In this document: positions 1 to 11,075 of the stretch, one piece after another
Layout of the letters: each line of letters begins with the position of its first letter
Position numbering within the stretch: position 1 is the stretch's first letter
Origin: Paraphysomonas bandaiensis
Taxonomy: Eukaryota > Chrysophyceae
NCBI GenBank assembly: GCA_965644295.1
Contig: CBFFRP010000077.1
Coordinates: 1 to 64,000, forward strand
DNA length: 64,000 nt
Reading direction: 5' to 3'
Program-made: the position numbers and the translations under genes
The notes under the pieces: model-generated
The model's input: the letters and a program-made list of their open reading frames with translations, nothing else
What the model was told of the DNA's origin: nothing
Database searches by the model: none

Positions 1-547
1 CTATGATATTCTATATTTGGTTTGTTTAACCATGTCAGGCAATATTACAAGCATATATATATGGTTGATTCAATTCTTCGTCTACTCCATATGAACCTCG
101 TATGTTGTCATAGCGTGGATTGATTTGCTTTGAAGTTTGTGTTTGACTTCTTCAGAACTATAGTGGTTCTACGATACGATGACCGCTGTGTTCATAATAT
201 CAGTATATATATATATACATATATTATATATACATATGTCATTACCTATATATTATATTAGTGGGAGTGTATGACTCGTAGATGGTATGCCCCATCTGGT
301 CCTCTGCACACACTATATCTTATAGTTATGGTATATATATTCTATTGTTGGATACTTTCCCTTTTGTTTTCCCATGCATCCATCATACCATCATGGTTTT
401 CTTTTCGGGTTTTCAGTATCTATTTTCAGTATCTAGCTTAGTACCTAGTTTTCATGTTGTCCATTACATACGTACGCTTAGTTTTAGGGGGAGAGTTGAA
501 GTGTAAACTTCGCTTCCGTAGTTTTCCTATCACATACGCACTACGTA
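1..547. other. AT-rich stretch without a recognised gene
   Basis: No protein family is recognisable on either strand. TA-dinucleotide tracts occur around 200-250. A purine run (GGGGGAGA near 487-494) would suit a polypurine tract of an LTR element, but no matching LTR was found beside it. Confidence 0.4.
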
Positions 548-2376
548 TTATGAATGAATGGATAGTATGTTTTTAATGTCTTCATCTGTCAAATCTGTTT
601 GTTCTGGTAACTTTATAAGATTGACATCTTTATTAGGTTTCTTCTCTTCATCTTTCTTCTTATTTGTATTGATTAGTTTATTCTTTGTCTTGTTTATGGT
701 GTTTTTACTAAAGTCAAATGATTTATTCATGTCTTCTAGCTCTTCATTAGGTTTATCTTCTTTCGCTGTCTTCTCATCATTACTCTTCTCAAGTTCTTTT
801 ATTCTTTCTTTCAATTGTTTGATTTCATCTTTCAATCTTTTCTCTTCTTCTTGTATACAGTTAGTTTCATAAGTACAATCATTTTCAAATTCATCGTATT
901 TGCATAACCACTTCTCTTTCTCTGCTATGGAATATAACTCTTTCGCAGAATAGTTATATCTATGCCCATTAGACTTTATAGTTGTTATTTTAACTTCTTC
1001 TAGTTTTTGATAAAATGTGTTTGACTTTAACTTTCTTATTGATTCACTTGATGCCCATTCTGTGTAACTATCATATAAACTTTTTCTAGGAACCCTCTTG
1101 ATAGGTAATCTCTTTAAAACATACATATCTTTGATGAATCTATAAGCACTCTCTAAATTACTTGATATTGCTATTCTCTTATTCTCTGTCTCTGGAAAGT
1201 CTCTCTGAGGATAGTATTTTGAACATTCTTCATCAGTAATTTCAGTTAGTAAGTATGAAAAGAATGCTTCTCCACATTTCATATTAAAGCATGTATTTCT
1301 TAAGTCCTCAAAATAATTAAAATCTTGTTTTCTTGATAAAGATATATCTAATTCTACTGCTCTTCGTCCTGATGAATCTTTCATATGGTAATTGGTGGTT
1401 GCTGTATAGTTGTTTATATTAGGTGCTTCAAATTGCTTTTCGTATTTGTCAGAGTAAAATGAAGTCTTTTCAGTTATATATAAAGATCTGATTATTACAT
1501 GAGAGAACTATTTTGTTCTTAGCTATCTACGACTTTAGACTAGTGGTATCAAGTTGCTAAAAACTGAGTTGTCTCGGGACTGCTTGTGCATTGCTGCAAG
1601 CACCTTGGTGCAAAGTCTTTTCAGTTACTGATGTTTTAATTTTAGATGAGAACCTCTTATAATCACTGTCTGTTAAGTCTTCAACATCTTCTATTATAAC
1701 AAATACCTTACCAAGTAATATTTTGTTATTTGCTGTAAGAAAAGGTGATAAATCTGTTACTCTTACTGATACATTAGAGGTCCAAATACAAAGTCATAAA
1801 AAAAATCTGGTTCTGTTGATTTTCCTACTCCTTGAGCATTTGTCTTTCTAACTACCATTAATTCTGTCTTTATGCCTCTTGCTATTAAAGCATACCATAA
1901 CAACAATGCTTTTAATGTCTTCTCGTCATTGTTACACGAAATTTCTTTCATGAAATCAATAAATTTATAAACTGCATTTTTAGTTTTTTTATCATACTCT
2001 TTGAATGGTTTATAATTAGTATATGTAAGAATGAACCAGACTCATTTATATAGTATTTAGAATTGATCTTAAATATTCTTGGTTTACCTATTTGACAAAC
2101 TATTTTAAAGATTTTGTTGTTCTTGTTCAATTGCTTCTTTATCTCTGCTTGCTTATCAAGTTTAACTATTACTTCGTTTTTGAAATTTTCTTTAGTCTTC
2201 ATAACAAATTTATCATCGTCAACATCATAAAAGTAATATGACCCGCCTTGTATTTCATAGTAATACTAAAAGACATATTTAATCACGTCTAGATTGTCTT
2301 TAAGTTCTCCATGTTTCTCTAAATGTTGCATCCTTGAAATATTGAAGTCTTCTTTTGGTAATGTAAGATTTTCCAT
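548..2376 (-). pseudogene. Broken D5-like primase-helicase (SF3) of a DNA virus or virus-like element
   Basis: The minus strand reads as one gene of roughly 560 codons in several pieces. It starts at 2376 and carries an in-frame TAG near 2270 and a frameshift near 2030-1950. A Walker A (GVGKST) lies near 1810 and a hydrophobic Walker-B-like strand (VFVIIED) near 1695. A TN/RR sensor region (TNYHMKDSSGRR) sits near 1355-1390. The open C-terminal part (548-1384) has the NCLDV/Polinton-type C-terminal helicase domain, with PQRDFPETENKR and a later charged coiled coil. A 136-bp insertion splits it at 1477-1612, and the reading frame resumes exactly after one copy of the target duplication. Superfamily-3 helicases of this kind replicate giant viruses, virophages and Polinton-like elements. 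No capsid or polymerase gene is visible nearby, so the source element is not decided. It cannot make an intact protein. Confidence 0.72.
1477..1612 (-). mobile_element. 136-bp 5'-truncated LINE 3' end inside the D5-like gene
   Basis: The insert is flanked by a perfect 15-bp direct repeat, AAGTCTTTTCAGTTA, at 1462-1476 and 1613-1627. The host reading frame is continuous if the insert and one repeat are removed. The insert matches the 3' end of the LINE at 36178-39190, in the same orientation, including GATCTGATTATTACAT and the GCTTGTGCATTGCTGCAAGC hairpin-like block. Long target duplications plus 5' truncation are the signature of target-primed reverse transcription. No poly-A tail is present. 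Confidence 0.8.
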
Positions 2377-2984
2377 ATCTATATAATAGTTTTATATTTT
2401 ATTTTTTAAATTGTTTTATATATTTTTTATATATTTTTTAAAACTATTTTATATATTGTTTGTTGCGTGTAGTTTGTTTAATCTTCTTTTCATTTCCTTT
2501 ACAACACCAACATCAACATCATCACCATTACTATACCATCACCACTTGTGTTACTACACCATCATCAACACCATCATCACTTGCGTTATGGCACTGGCTT
2601 TTTATAACTTTTTCTACTTTTCATGAAAGTCATAATCAATCATACTTTAAGTATAGTTTTTTCATGCTGGATAGATTGGGTGGATTTTCTAATTTCCAAG
2701 CTTTTTTTTATTTTTTTTTTATCTTTTAAAATATTATCCATTATATCCAAGTTGTCATCTTGTTACTTTTTGGGTGTATAAAATGGATAACTTAATAATA
2801 TTATTATTTAAAGTATAGTATTATTAATATTATTATATAAGCTATATAATAATTATATTTAAAGATTGAGTGGAAAGGAAGAGTAATAAAACGAAGTTTT
2901 ATTACGATACGGAGAGCCTTTCCGGCTCAGGAGGAATGCCTAAGCGGCAAGAGCGTCCCTCTGCCCTCCTCCTCGCTGTGTGTG
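2377..2984. other. Low-complexity AT-rich interval
   Basis: T-rich and TAA/CAT-repeat sequence with an AT palindrome around 2800-2860. Short open frames here have no recognisable domain. Confidence 0.4.
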
Positions 2985-3192
2985 TGCGGCACTGGAACGC
3001 CAGAAACACTGCCCAAAGGTAGACCCCCGGACTAACTCCAATACAAGGGATGGTTGCACCAAGTGTGCTTGCAGCAATGCACAAGCAGTCCCGAGATGGT
3101 TGAAGAATTTAGTAAAAATAGCGACTCATATTATTAAGTCCATAGCTACATTACAAATTCTAGATACAACCGTTCTCATGTAATAATCAGAC
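2985..3192 (+). mobile_element. LINE 3'-end fragment
   Basis: Reverse-complement match to 36178-36395, the tail of the minus-strand LINE. It shares GGGATGGTTGCACCAAG, the GCAATGCACAAGCAGTCCCG block and the terminal CATGTAATAATCAGA. It is therefore a plus-strand copy, 5'-truncated. No clear target duplication was found. Confidence 0.65.
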
Positions 3193-3496
3193 ATTTCTAC
3201 ATGGATCGATGCTATCAACAAAGAAATATCCACTCTTCAGAGAAAAGGATGCTGGAGATACAATGCGACTCTAAGTCAGGAGCAGTATGTCAACAAACTA
3301 CTGGACAAATTCAATATGTCCTTACGAGAAACCACTAGGAGCAACTAATTTCCTCACATTGTGAACTACATTAATGGGGGGAGCTGGGTTCGACATACCA
3401 TCCAGCAACAACAGAAAGCGATCAACAACCTCTGAGACACCCAAATCACAATTCTCTCTATTATCTACGGTTCACTGATTATTTCATTGAGGGGGC
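3193..3496 (+). pseudogene. Copia pol remnant (internally deleted reverse transcriptase)
   Basis: The translation contains WIDAINKEISTLQRKGCW, the usual start of the Copia RT region, joined almost directly to LSQEQYVNKLLDKFNM, which belongs to its C-terminal part. The catalytic core is therefore deleted. It ends in a polypurine tract (TTGAGGGGGCG, about 3486-3496) directly before an LTR, as expected for the 3' end of a plus-strand Copia element. Confidence 0.6.
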
Positions 3497-3700
3497 GTAT
3501 TAGGATTCAGCTTAATACAAGATTGTATCTGTGAGTTATAATGTTCAATGAAATACATCATGAACTGAATTAGAGAGAGTATCTGTTGAAGATACATGAT
3601 CGTCATCATAACGTCGTCATTATCAGTTACACTTCTAACTATTCCGTTGTGTATGTGATAGTTATGTTCTATATTGTTATACATTATTCTCACTTCACTG
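3497..3700 (+). repeat. Copia LTR (3' LTR, partial)
   Basis: Begins TATTAGGATTCAGC just after the polypurine tract. It matches the LTR at 34609-34878 and, inverted, the one at 4498-4678. The last part of the LTR is missing or diverged after about 3700. Confidence 0.65.
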
Positions 3701-3859
3701 AAGAAGGACCACTGTCTTCATAGTCTGCGAGTTGGTAGAAGTAGTCGTTTTGAAGCTGCAAGCTGAATACTGTCGGTTTTTGTTTCTTCGTTGCTTGACA
3801 ATAGCATTCCAACAGACGAGCTCCCTAACCTGCGTAGTCTGCGTATCAGTGTTTTGTAG
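3701..3859. other. Junction between two inverted Copia relics
   Basis: Holds no recognised gene. It separates the plus-strand 3' LTR from the minus-strand gag remnant. Confidence 0.35.
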
Positions 3860-4483
3860 TCATCGATAGGGTGCATTTGGAGTTTTTGCCAGTTCACGAT
3901 ACGTCATATTTCCTTTGGATACCAGGTCTTTTCGAATGCGAGATATTAAATCTTGGTCACTTATCTGATGACAATAATTAATCAGCTTGTTTCTGAGCTT
4001 TTCGACAGCGTCAAGAAAGTTGATTATCGACTGACCTTTTTTGATTTTTATGCTCTGGAATTGTCCAATCAGATCAGTGATTACGTCATTAGTCGTTTTT
4101 TCCTTAAAGTGGTTCAACAAGTCGGTCCAGGCGGTTTTTTACCATCTCCAAAATCCCTTCAGCCTTTTCATTTTGACCAAAGATAGAGCTTGAAATGACT
4201 GACCATAGGTAGTTATTACCTTCATCACAATATCGATTCGCATCCTGATATTGTTCGAGTCGATACTGGTAGTCCCCGCATCTGATTTTTCTCCTGCTTC
4301 AGGCTCGATTGGGTGATCGTTCTGTAGAGTATAAACGACCTTTATCTTGCGATAGAACCATGTGCGGCATTTCTTCTGCCACCTGGAGAAGTTCTTCGCA
4401 TCGAATTTCGGCATTGAGTCTTTTCGCTTGTCGGTTGTCGAATCCGAGTCGGTTGAGTCGTAACTTGTAACTTTAACTGACAT
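3860..4483 (-). pseudogene. Copia gag remnant (UBN2-type)
   Basis: Two overlapping minus-strand frames form one gag. The N-terminal part (4483-4139) has the Copia motif FDAKNFSRWQKKCRTWF. The second (4120-3860) has the gag_UBN2-like helical region (LLNHFKEKTTNDV, FLDAVEKLRNKL, LISRIRKDL). A frameshift near 4130 separates them, and the sequence stops at 3860, so no zinc knuckle or pol follows. The same gag start recurs at 34887. Confidence 0.7.
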
Positions 4484-4678
4484 ATCTCGCTACCAAATAA
4501 AGAATTGATCTTAGTAATAGTAAAACAATGTTGTGATTATTAGAGTTAGTGATAATGACGACGTTATGATGACGATCATGTATCTTCAACAGATACTCTC
4601 TCTAATTCAGTTCATGATATGTTTCATTGAACATTATAACTCACAGATACAATCTTGTATTAAGCTGAATCCTAATAA
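4484..4678 (-). repeat. Copia 5' LTR and primer-binding site (minus strand)
   Basis: Read on the minus strand, the LTR ends ..TTCTTTATT and is followed by TGGTAGCGAGA, a tRNA-complementary primer-binding-site type sequence overlapping the gag start. Compared with the 34609 copy it lacks about 90 bp in the middle. Same family, opposite orientation to the LTR at 3497. Confidence 0.6.
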
Positions 4679-5050
4679 TAAATGCTGCGAGATGGATATG
4701 CGAACATAGAAAGGTAGTTTACAAGAGGAGGTACGCACCAAATCTCTCATTGCTCTATCATAGTGCGTGTGCTAGATGCACATATCGACTTAGATACAAA
4801 ACAAAGATTAAAAGTAGTGCTTGGTCTGGTGATACTTTTAAGTCGTCGTTGATACAACATCATATAAACTAATGCATTCTATATCTAAAATATTACAAAT
4901 ACGAGGGTAAAGCAAAAGCAGATGGCTTTACGCAAATGGAAATTAATTAGGATTAAAGAATCCACTGTAATACGATAATATATATGACACACCTCAGTAC
5001 TTCTTGCTGTGGCGCACTTGAAAACGACAGTACCCCGGCACCATTACCGG
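4679..5050. other. Intergenic, no gene recognised
   Basis: AT-rich sequence between the Copia LTR and the 3' end of the small spliced gene. Short open frames overlapping the gene's last exon are in the wrong phase. Confidence 0.35.
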
Positions 5051-5736
5051 CTAATACTTTGGCGCCCTCCTGGAAATACATTAGCGTACATATCACAAGA
5101 GGAACTGTACCTGTTCCACTTCGGCAATCGAGAAGGGCTAACATCACGCCCTGCGTCATAGCTTGACCTTGGTGCTGATCCGGTCAGTCTTAATGTTGAG
5201 CTTTTCGATTCTGTTATCATTTTGCATGCATCAGCCATATCTCGAGATAATATCTTTTCTCTGCTGAGTTGGCGAGACCCTTCTGGAATCGCAAACTTTT
5301 TAAAATTAGAGTTTGCATCTGTCATAGTCGTTGAAAATCGCTCCTTAAAGTCCAATGAGTAACACTACAACTCATAGAGTAAACCTTCCTCTTACCTCTG
5401 CAGATAGTGGTGTCAATCCATGTTCGAATATCAGCGAATAGGACATTCCGTCTTTATTTTTTGCCCTGATATCTTCAATTGATGGAAGTTTCAATGACGA
5501 TATTCTGGGATCGGGCTGCATATCACGTGGGTCACAGTGATTTCTAGAATACTCTGTATCATAGGAATACTGGCATCGACTCCGTGACACTAGAATTTCA
5601 GCCCCATACTTATCTTCATTCCAATTGCCATCCCGCACCTAAAATATATTACCAAAGGTTGAGTTGACATAGGTAGTACACATACATATGAAGAATACGA
5701 GTTCTTGTGCCCACATATACCGAACCCTTGATGCAT
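5051..5736 (-). CDS. Small ciliary-like protein, 4 exons (weakly CFAP68-like)
   Basis: I resolve a 181-residue protein from exons 5736-5686, 5638-5396, 5343-5111 and 5069-5051. The introns are 47, 52 and 41 nt, each GT..AG (GTATGT, GTAAGA and GTACAG donors), and all phases agree. The N-terminus reads GFGICGHKNSYSSY followed by GNWNEDKYG. The pattern (G, N-x-YS, GNWN[EQ]xxY, then aromatic T-x-Y) resembles the flagellar microtubule inner protein CFAP68/C11orf1, although overall similarity is low and I infer this from motifs only. The rest is Ser/Arg/Pro-rich without a known domain. It ends KWNRRAPKY. It is transcribed divergently from twinfilin, with about 545 bp between the starts. The gene model is firmer than the family assignment. 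Confidence 0.6.
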
Positions 5737-6281
5737 ATTATAGAAACTTAATTTTCTATAAGGAGAATTCTATGCCTCACAGATTCACTTAATAAAATTT
5801 CGCCGAATTAAGGGGTTTATCACCACGAAAACCCTTCCCCCTAAGTATTGAATTAGTTTTCAATACGACACAAAGGCTAAACGGGGTTGCTGATAAATGT
5901 AGTGAGAGGTGCTTTCTTGTGTGCCGCGAGGATTGAGTATCGTGACGTCCCAAATAGAGCGGTTTCGTGTTTTTTAGTTTAGTGAAATCTGACACCACCA
6001 GGAGCACAAACTCTAGTAGGAATAATTTTAGTAGAAGGAAGTACTGTTTTTTGGATGAATGCAATGGTGTGGTTGTGTACTTCTGTAAAACAGGGTATTC
6101 CCTATTCGGCGGTATTCTGAAAGGATATAAAGTTAACTGCAGCTACTGTAAATGCGTCTTTTTGGTGTGTGGTACAGTAATCTATTCATTGAAATATCAT
6201 TTCAAGCTTGTCATTAATTTAAACGAAAGTTCACATTCCTATCGTCCTTAGCCTCAAGTCTTCAGCTATATTTGAAATTCC
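5737..6281. promoter_or_regulatory. Shared upstream region of two divergent genes
   Basis: A 545-bp interval lies between the start codons of the ciliary-like gene (minus) and twinfilin (plus). It must contain both 5' UTRs and promoters. No TATA box or other element stands out, and the short open frames on both strands lack domain features. Confidence 0.45.
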
Positions 6282-7543
6282 ATGGCCCGCGCATTTCTTG
6301 AAATTGAGAACGAGCTTAAAGATGCTTTTTACTCTGCCCAAGAAAACACACGCATACGTGGGCTGAAGGTGTGAGCAGATGTCGTGGAGTATACGTTTGA
6401 CGAGTGTTGTGTAGATATCTATATCTAATGATATTATTAAACTGGAATCTACTATAGAATGTTATGAGAGTCCGGAATATGATTTTGAAAACTCACTGCT
6501 GCTAAGTTTAAGTGACACTGAAGCCCGTTTAATTACGTTTTGCATAGCTGATAGAATGTCTGGGTGCACTCCAAAGTGGGTACTCATTGCTTGGGTTCCT
6601 GATTCTTGTCCAGTAAGAGACAAGATGCTATATTCAAGCTCAAGAGAAGATTTAAAGAAGTCACTTGGACTGGGGTATTTCGTCGGCGAGTACTATGCTA
6701 ATACGAAAAGTGATATGACATGGAGTCAGATCAATGAGTATATATCTAAAGATCGTGTAGATGTCCCACTGTCTCTTGGTGAGAAGTTGGTACTTGAAGA
6801 GAAGGTTAGCCAACTAGTTTTGTGTGTATTTCTGACTCGATAGTAGACTTTGACTCATGTGGAAAGCAACGTGACGAGATCCACTGCCATGGGTGCATTG
6901 CCATTCCATTTGTCATCGTCAATTATATCGGCATTAGATAAACTTGAGAAAGGCGAAGTAAATTGGGTAGAAATGACCCTGAATTCTAGCGAAGAGATTG
7001 ATTTAGTGCATGAAAAAGTGGTGGACACAAATTCCACCCTTCAGGCCCATATTTCGTCGACCGATGCCAGGTCTATATTGTTAGTACTGTAGCTTTTGTA
7101 AATGGATAATCACAGGTTTATCGCTATACGTCTGTCAAAGTCTTCATCTTCGTGTTTTGTGTTCTTGTTTTCCTGTCCGGAGAATACGCCTGTAAGGATG
7201 AGGATGTCCATGTCGTCGTGCAAGGTCGCAGTTGTGTTGCATGGAACTGTGCTGATATTGAGCTATTAGGCATCCGTTTTGGCGGCATGTTCATCAAAAG
7301 GAATTAGTTTTGACAGGTACTCACTTAGCTGCTTCGTGTGCATGCGGTAACATTTGCCATATAATGATCAGAAGCATTGAAATCCGCTCCAGTGATGAAA
7401 TAGACGATCATCTTCAACTTGAACGTGAGGATACTACAACTGCCGCGACTTCTGGGCCCAGTTCTGCATCAGCAGTGATGACTCACTCTAAACCTCAGCG
7501 CCCTGGCCGAGGAAAGGCAAGAATTGCAAAATTCACTCTATGA
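6282..7543 (+). CDS. TWF: Twinfilin (actin monomer binding and capping), 6 exons
   Basis: Exons 6282-6368, 6415-6804, 6847-7070, 7116-7224, 7270-7316 and 7372-7543 give 342 residues, close to the usual 330-350. Introns are 46, 42, 45, 45 and 55 nt, all GT..AG. The first ADF-homology domain contains KWVLIAWVPDSCPVRDKMLY, the equivalent of the twinfilin FIAWSPDxSPVRxKMLY motif. The second has LPFHLSSSIISALDKL and VFLFSCPENTPVRMRM followed by MSSCK. The tail after SIEIRSSDEIDDHL is basic (RPGRGKARIAKF), matching the capping-protein and phosphoinositide-binding tail of the family. Twinfilin sequesters ADP-actin and regulates barbed ends in the cytoplasm. The exon 4 donor (GTCGCA) is weak but keeps frame and homology. 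No frameshift or premature stop remains. Confidence 0.88.
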
Positions 7544-8385
7544 GCGGAGATATCCCGATCCACTACTGTTAATGGTATCGAGTTGCATTTCTGAGTGTTA
7601 CATGCTTTGTTAATATATGATACAGATACGAACCCAGATACGAAGGAAGAAGATGTTCGTACAATTGAGTTGCATTAACTTTTCTAACCATAAGACCATA
7701 TGGTAACACAGTAAATGCAAATATTCTTGACACCTGTCTGGTATTTTCTTCGAAGGAAAGATATTTTAAATAGAATGACTACAAAACATCAGTTGGATAA
7801 TGCACACAATATTTTCTTTGTACTCGCTATTTAGTATCATAAAAACGAATACAACTAGAATGCCACCGCGAAATCATTATTTTTCTCTCTTCTCTTACGA
7901 TAAATCTTTACCTTCAGTTTCACCCTATATTACTTCTAACTACAATATACGGATTGTACTGTTTTGATGCACTGCAAGTACCATTTAGTTTGGAATCTTA
8001 ACAGCTACTTTAAGGTGCATCGTAGGTCTTAACATAACACTGTACGGGTTACCATTGTTGAGTTCTGCAATATGATGTAATATATATTGTGCAACTGAAG
8101 TGAGTTAACAGTGTGCAATAGGTAAAGTCAACTCATAGGTGTAACGGGTGATTATAGTTACAAAGGAATTAAATTCAGTTACTGATGTGTGACTATACAA
8201 GATATAGAACTGACTGATGAACATATGATAAACAGATGTTGCTATAAGAACAGATGTTTCAACATATGTTACACGAATATGTAGTGAAGTGTTCAGAATA
8301 ATAATCATAATTTCTTACTTGCAAGTGCATTGTGTTCAACAGCAAGGTTAAGGTTTACGTGTAGAGCAAAGTTAACTTCAGTGAA
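7544..8385. other. Twinfilin 3' flank and likely Copia leader, no gene seen
   Basis: AT-rich sequence. The 5' LTR of the downstream Copia element should lie here if still present, but I found no repeated partner or convincing primer-binding site, so its left edge is not set. Confidence 0.35.
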
Positions 8386-9404
8386 ATGTCCAATGTTAAC
8401 ATGGTAGCGAGTGGTAGCACTGAAGAGACGAAGGAGGACAGCAAGGTGTTGAAGTTCGACAAGTACCAGGCGGAGGCGTCTGCTCAGAAAATAAAGATTC
8501 ATCTGATGAAGAAAAATCGGAACCATCTGGGGTTAAGCCGAAACCTGCTGGAGGAGGCAGAGCACGAGAATTATGGCATGAGCGAAATGACACGTGTGTT
8601 GCAACGATTTGGGAGGCTTGTGAACATGACGCTGATGTATTAGAGGTTGCCAATCAATACATGGAGGCGAAGGCGTTACTTCCAGATGATGATCCCAATA
8701 AGGAAGTTTTGTCCAATGAAATGCTTCAGACGCTGGTGGATAGGTTTAGAGGTGAGTTGGGAAATGTACTCGAGAAGACTACAGCGGAATACCATAGCTT
8801 TAAAATTAGAGCCAATGAAAAGGTCGCTATTGGTATTGATAGGTTGAATGGGATAATACAGAAATTGACTAAGTTGGGACAACCGCCAACCGAGGAGAGC
8901 AAGCTCGCCAAGATCAAAAAGTCCATACATACTCCAGAGCTGAAGGAGTTGTGGTTAGCTATTGCAATGCTGCCTAAAGCAACGACCACGTATCAGATAG
9001 TTAAAGACGCGTGCGAAGAATTCGATGAGGCTAAACGACAACTGGAGGAGTTCGAAATTGACAAACAAGGAGAACAGGTCAATATGCTCGGACCACAAGG
9101 AGGTGTGGAGAATGTCAAATGCTCATTCTGTATGAAAAAAGGGCATACTGCAAGTGTGTGTCGTGTCAAACACAAAAATAAAATTTTCCAGAAGTTCAAG
9201 CGAAATGGGAAGGCTAAAGCAAAGAATATGAGGAAAGGAGCGCAACAAGTGGGTTCAGAAGCATATACAGGGTGTTTTCATTGTGGTAGCAAAGAACACA
9301 AGGCTGCTGAGTGCAAAAGAGGGAACAAGAGGAAGATCGATAGGAAATATGAGAAAAAACGCTCCACGAAGGTTAAGAAGAGTTCATCAGTGGGGTGGTC
9401 CTAA
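8386..9404 (+). pseudogene. Copia gag with two zinc knuckles (frameshifted)
   Basis: The first frame starts MSNVNMVASGSTEETKEDS. Near 8480 the coding frame shifts to the one leading into ELWHERNDTCVATIWEAC and the gag core at 8661-9404. The core carries two canonical CX2CX4HX4C knuckles, CSFCMKKGHTASVC and CFHCGSKEHKAAEC, then a Lys-rich tail. The role is RNA packaging in the retrotransposon particle. The frameshift and downstream insertions show a dead copy. Confidence 0.75.
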
Positions 9405-9713
9405 TACGTAGATGATGACGTTTCATCTGGAGAGGAGACCAACATGATAGATGGTGAAGTACTTCTGACTGAAACTGGAGATGAACGAGTGTACCTGGAT
9501 AGTTGTGCTGGAAAGCAGTTGTTTATCGTCAAGGATGATAGAGTGCTGGAGAAGTATGTAGAAGAGCCGGGAGTAATATCACTGACCAAAAAGGGATCGG
9601 CGATGGAGACCCAAGGAGTGGGAAGTTTTCAGCAGTGGCGCGGCATCAAAGTATGTAATGATGCAGTGAAGAATATTGTCTCTGGAGGTATGCTGCGGGC
9701 TATGGGGTATGGA

Positions 9714-10922
9714 AATTGAAAATCTGATTATTAAGAAGCGCAAGCTTGTGCGTTGCCGCGACCAACCTAACAACTCGCGCGACACTATGCATAACATGAC
9801 TCTCATCTAGTTACTATTGCATGCACCGACAAGTGCTCAACTATACAACACGATTTAGTTAGCTACATGGGCATACGACGAGTTGCGTGTTTAAGCCGGA
9901 TCATACGCTCCTGCCCAATCTACTTGTCCTAACACAAACAACTTGCGGTCGGTGACTTCGGCATATGTCTCCTGTATATGCGGCAGATCTTTAGGGCCCT
10001 CTTCAAGGTGGTGTTCACAGCAGCAGGTAGTCTGGAAGGGAGAATAAAGTAGCTCTATAGCGCCGGGTCCTCCCACGGTCACGAAGCGGTCTCACTGGTG
10101 CAATTTTGCACACTGACGCATGAAACAGACATCTACCAAAATCTGTTACAAATTCAAGCTGACTCCAATGTCTTCCCTCCATTGTGTGCACTCGTCCAGC
10201 ACATGCATCCACCTTGCACTCTTCTCCCGAGTGACTTACACTAGTAGGAAACCGTGCACCTTCCCCGCTCGGATGAAAACCTACTAAGCAAGAATAACAT
10301 AAAAGCACCACAAATGTACCTGACACTGCTTGGAGAACAGTGCCAGAGCCTTGATATAATCTCAATGACCTGGGTCAGGAGAAACCAAGACTAGGCAGTA
10401 GACGTGTGAGAAGACATGACAGGTCTAATCACATCATTGCCATTGCCATGCATCCATGAGGAAAGTTTGACGCATTACCTCGGTCATTGGCCACACAGAT
10501 ACCGAATAATGTGAACTCATACTCAGCATCAATCACTCAAAGCAAACGCAGGGAGCAAGCAGAATGTTGATATACCTGACATCTGCTGACTTCAGGTGTT
10601 TTGAGTTCTTAAGGTGAACATCCCGGATGCTTGACTTCAGCAGGCAGCCCAATACCCCGGTTACCCTTCTGGTGGGCCCTGTCCCGGATGCCCTTGAGGT
10701 GGGCCCATTCCCGGATGCCTGTTTATTCGTCAGGGCCCAAAGACGTCTACACAAGTGACACTTATTAGTGTCCCTTGTACCACACAAGCATTTGGCTATG
10801 AGTGGGCAGAACAATATCTGCTGACTATGTTTGCGGCTCACGTTAGTTTCCCAGAGAGAATCTCTCCGGTACTTATCCCCCAGAACACCACGAAAAGGTG
10901 CGAGTCCGACTTTGTTGAGGGT
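9714..10922 (-). mobile_element. LINE-type insertion in the Copia protease
   Basis: A direct repeat GGGGTATGGA flanks the insert (9704-9713 and 10923-10932). Joining across it gives continuous codons (MGYG then LELLRVQK). At its left end the insert shows AATCTGATTATTA and a GCTTGTGCGTTGCCGC block, as in the LINE 3' ends elsewhere in the window, so it lies on the minus strand. The right 300 bp (about 10620-10922) recur inverted at 57345-57590. No intact protein is present. Confidence 0.7.
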
Positions 10923-11075
10923 GGGGTATGGACTCGAATTACTGAGAGTACAAAAAATCGTAGAATTGAACACTGGCAGAGAGGTGTTGGTTGGAAATTA
11001 CGATGTGCATGGAGGAATGCCATGGGTGGCATTGCATGATGTGTTAAATTTACCTTGCATATCGTCCTGCCATTA

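Noticed and set aside
4953-5159. C-terminal continuation GAKVLAGNGAGVLSF for the small minus-strand gene
   Set aside because: The 41-nt intron in phase 2 leads instead to RRAPKY-stop. The other frame needs a weak donor and loses 12 codons.
10015-10365. 116-residue minus-strand frame as a host gene
   Set aside because: Lies within the LINE insertion in Copia, has no recognised domain, and the neighbouring part is a dispersed repeat.
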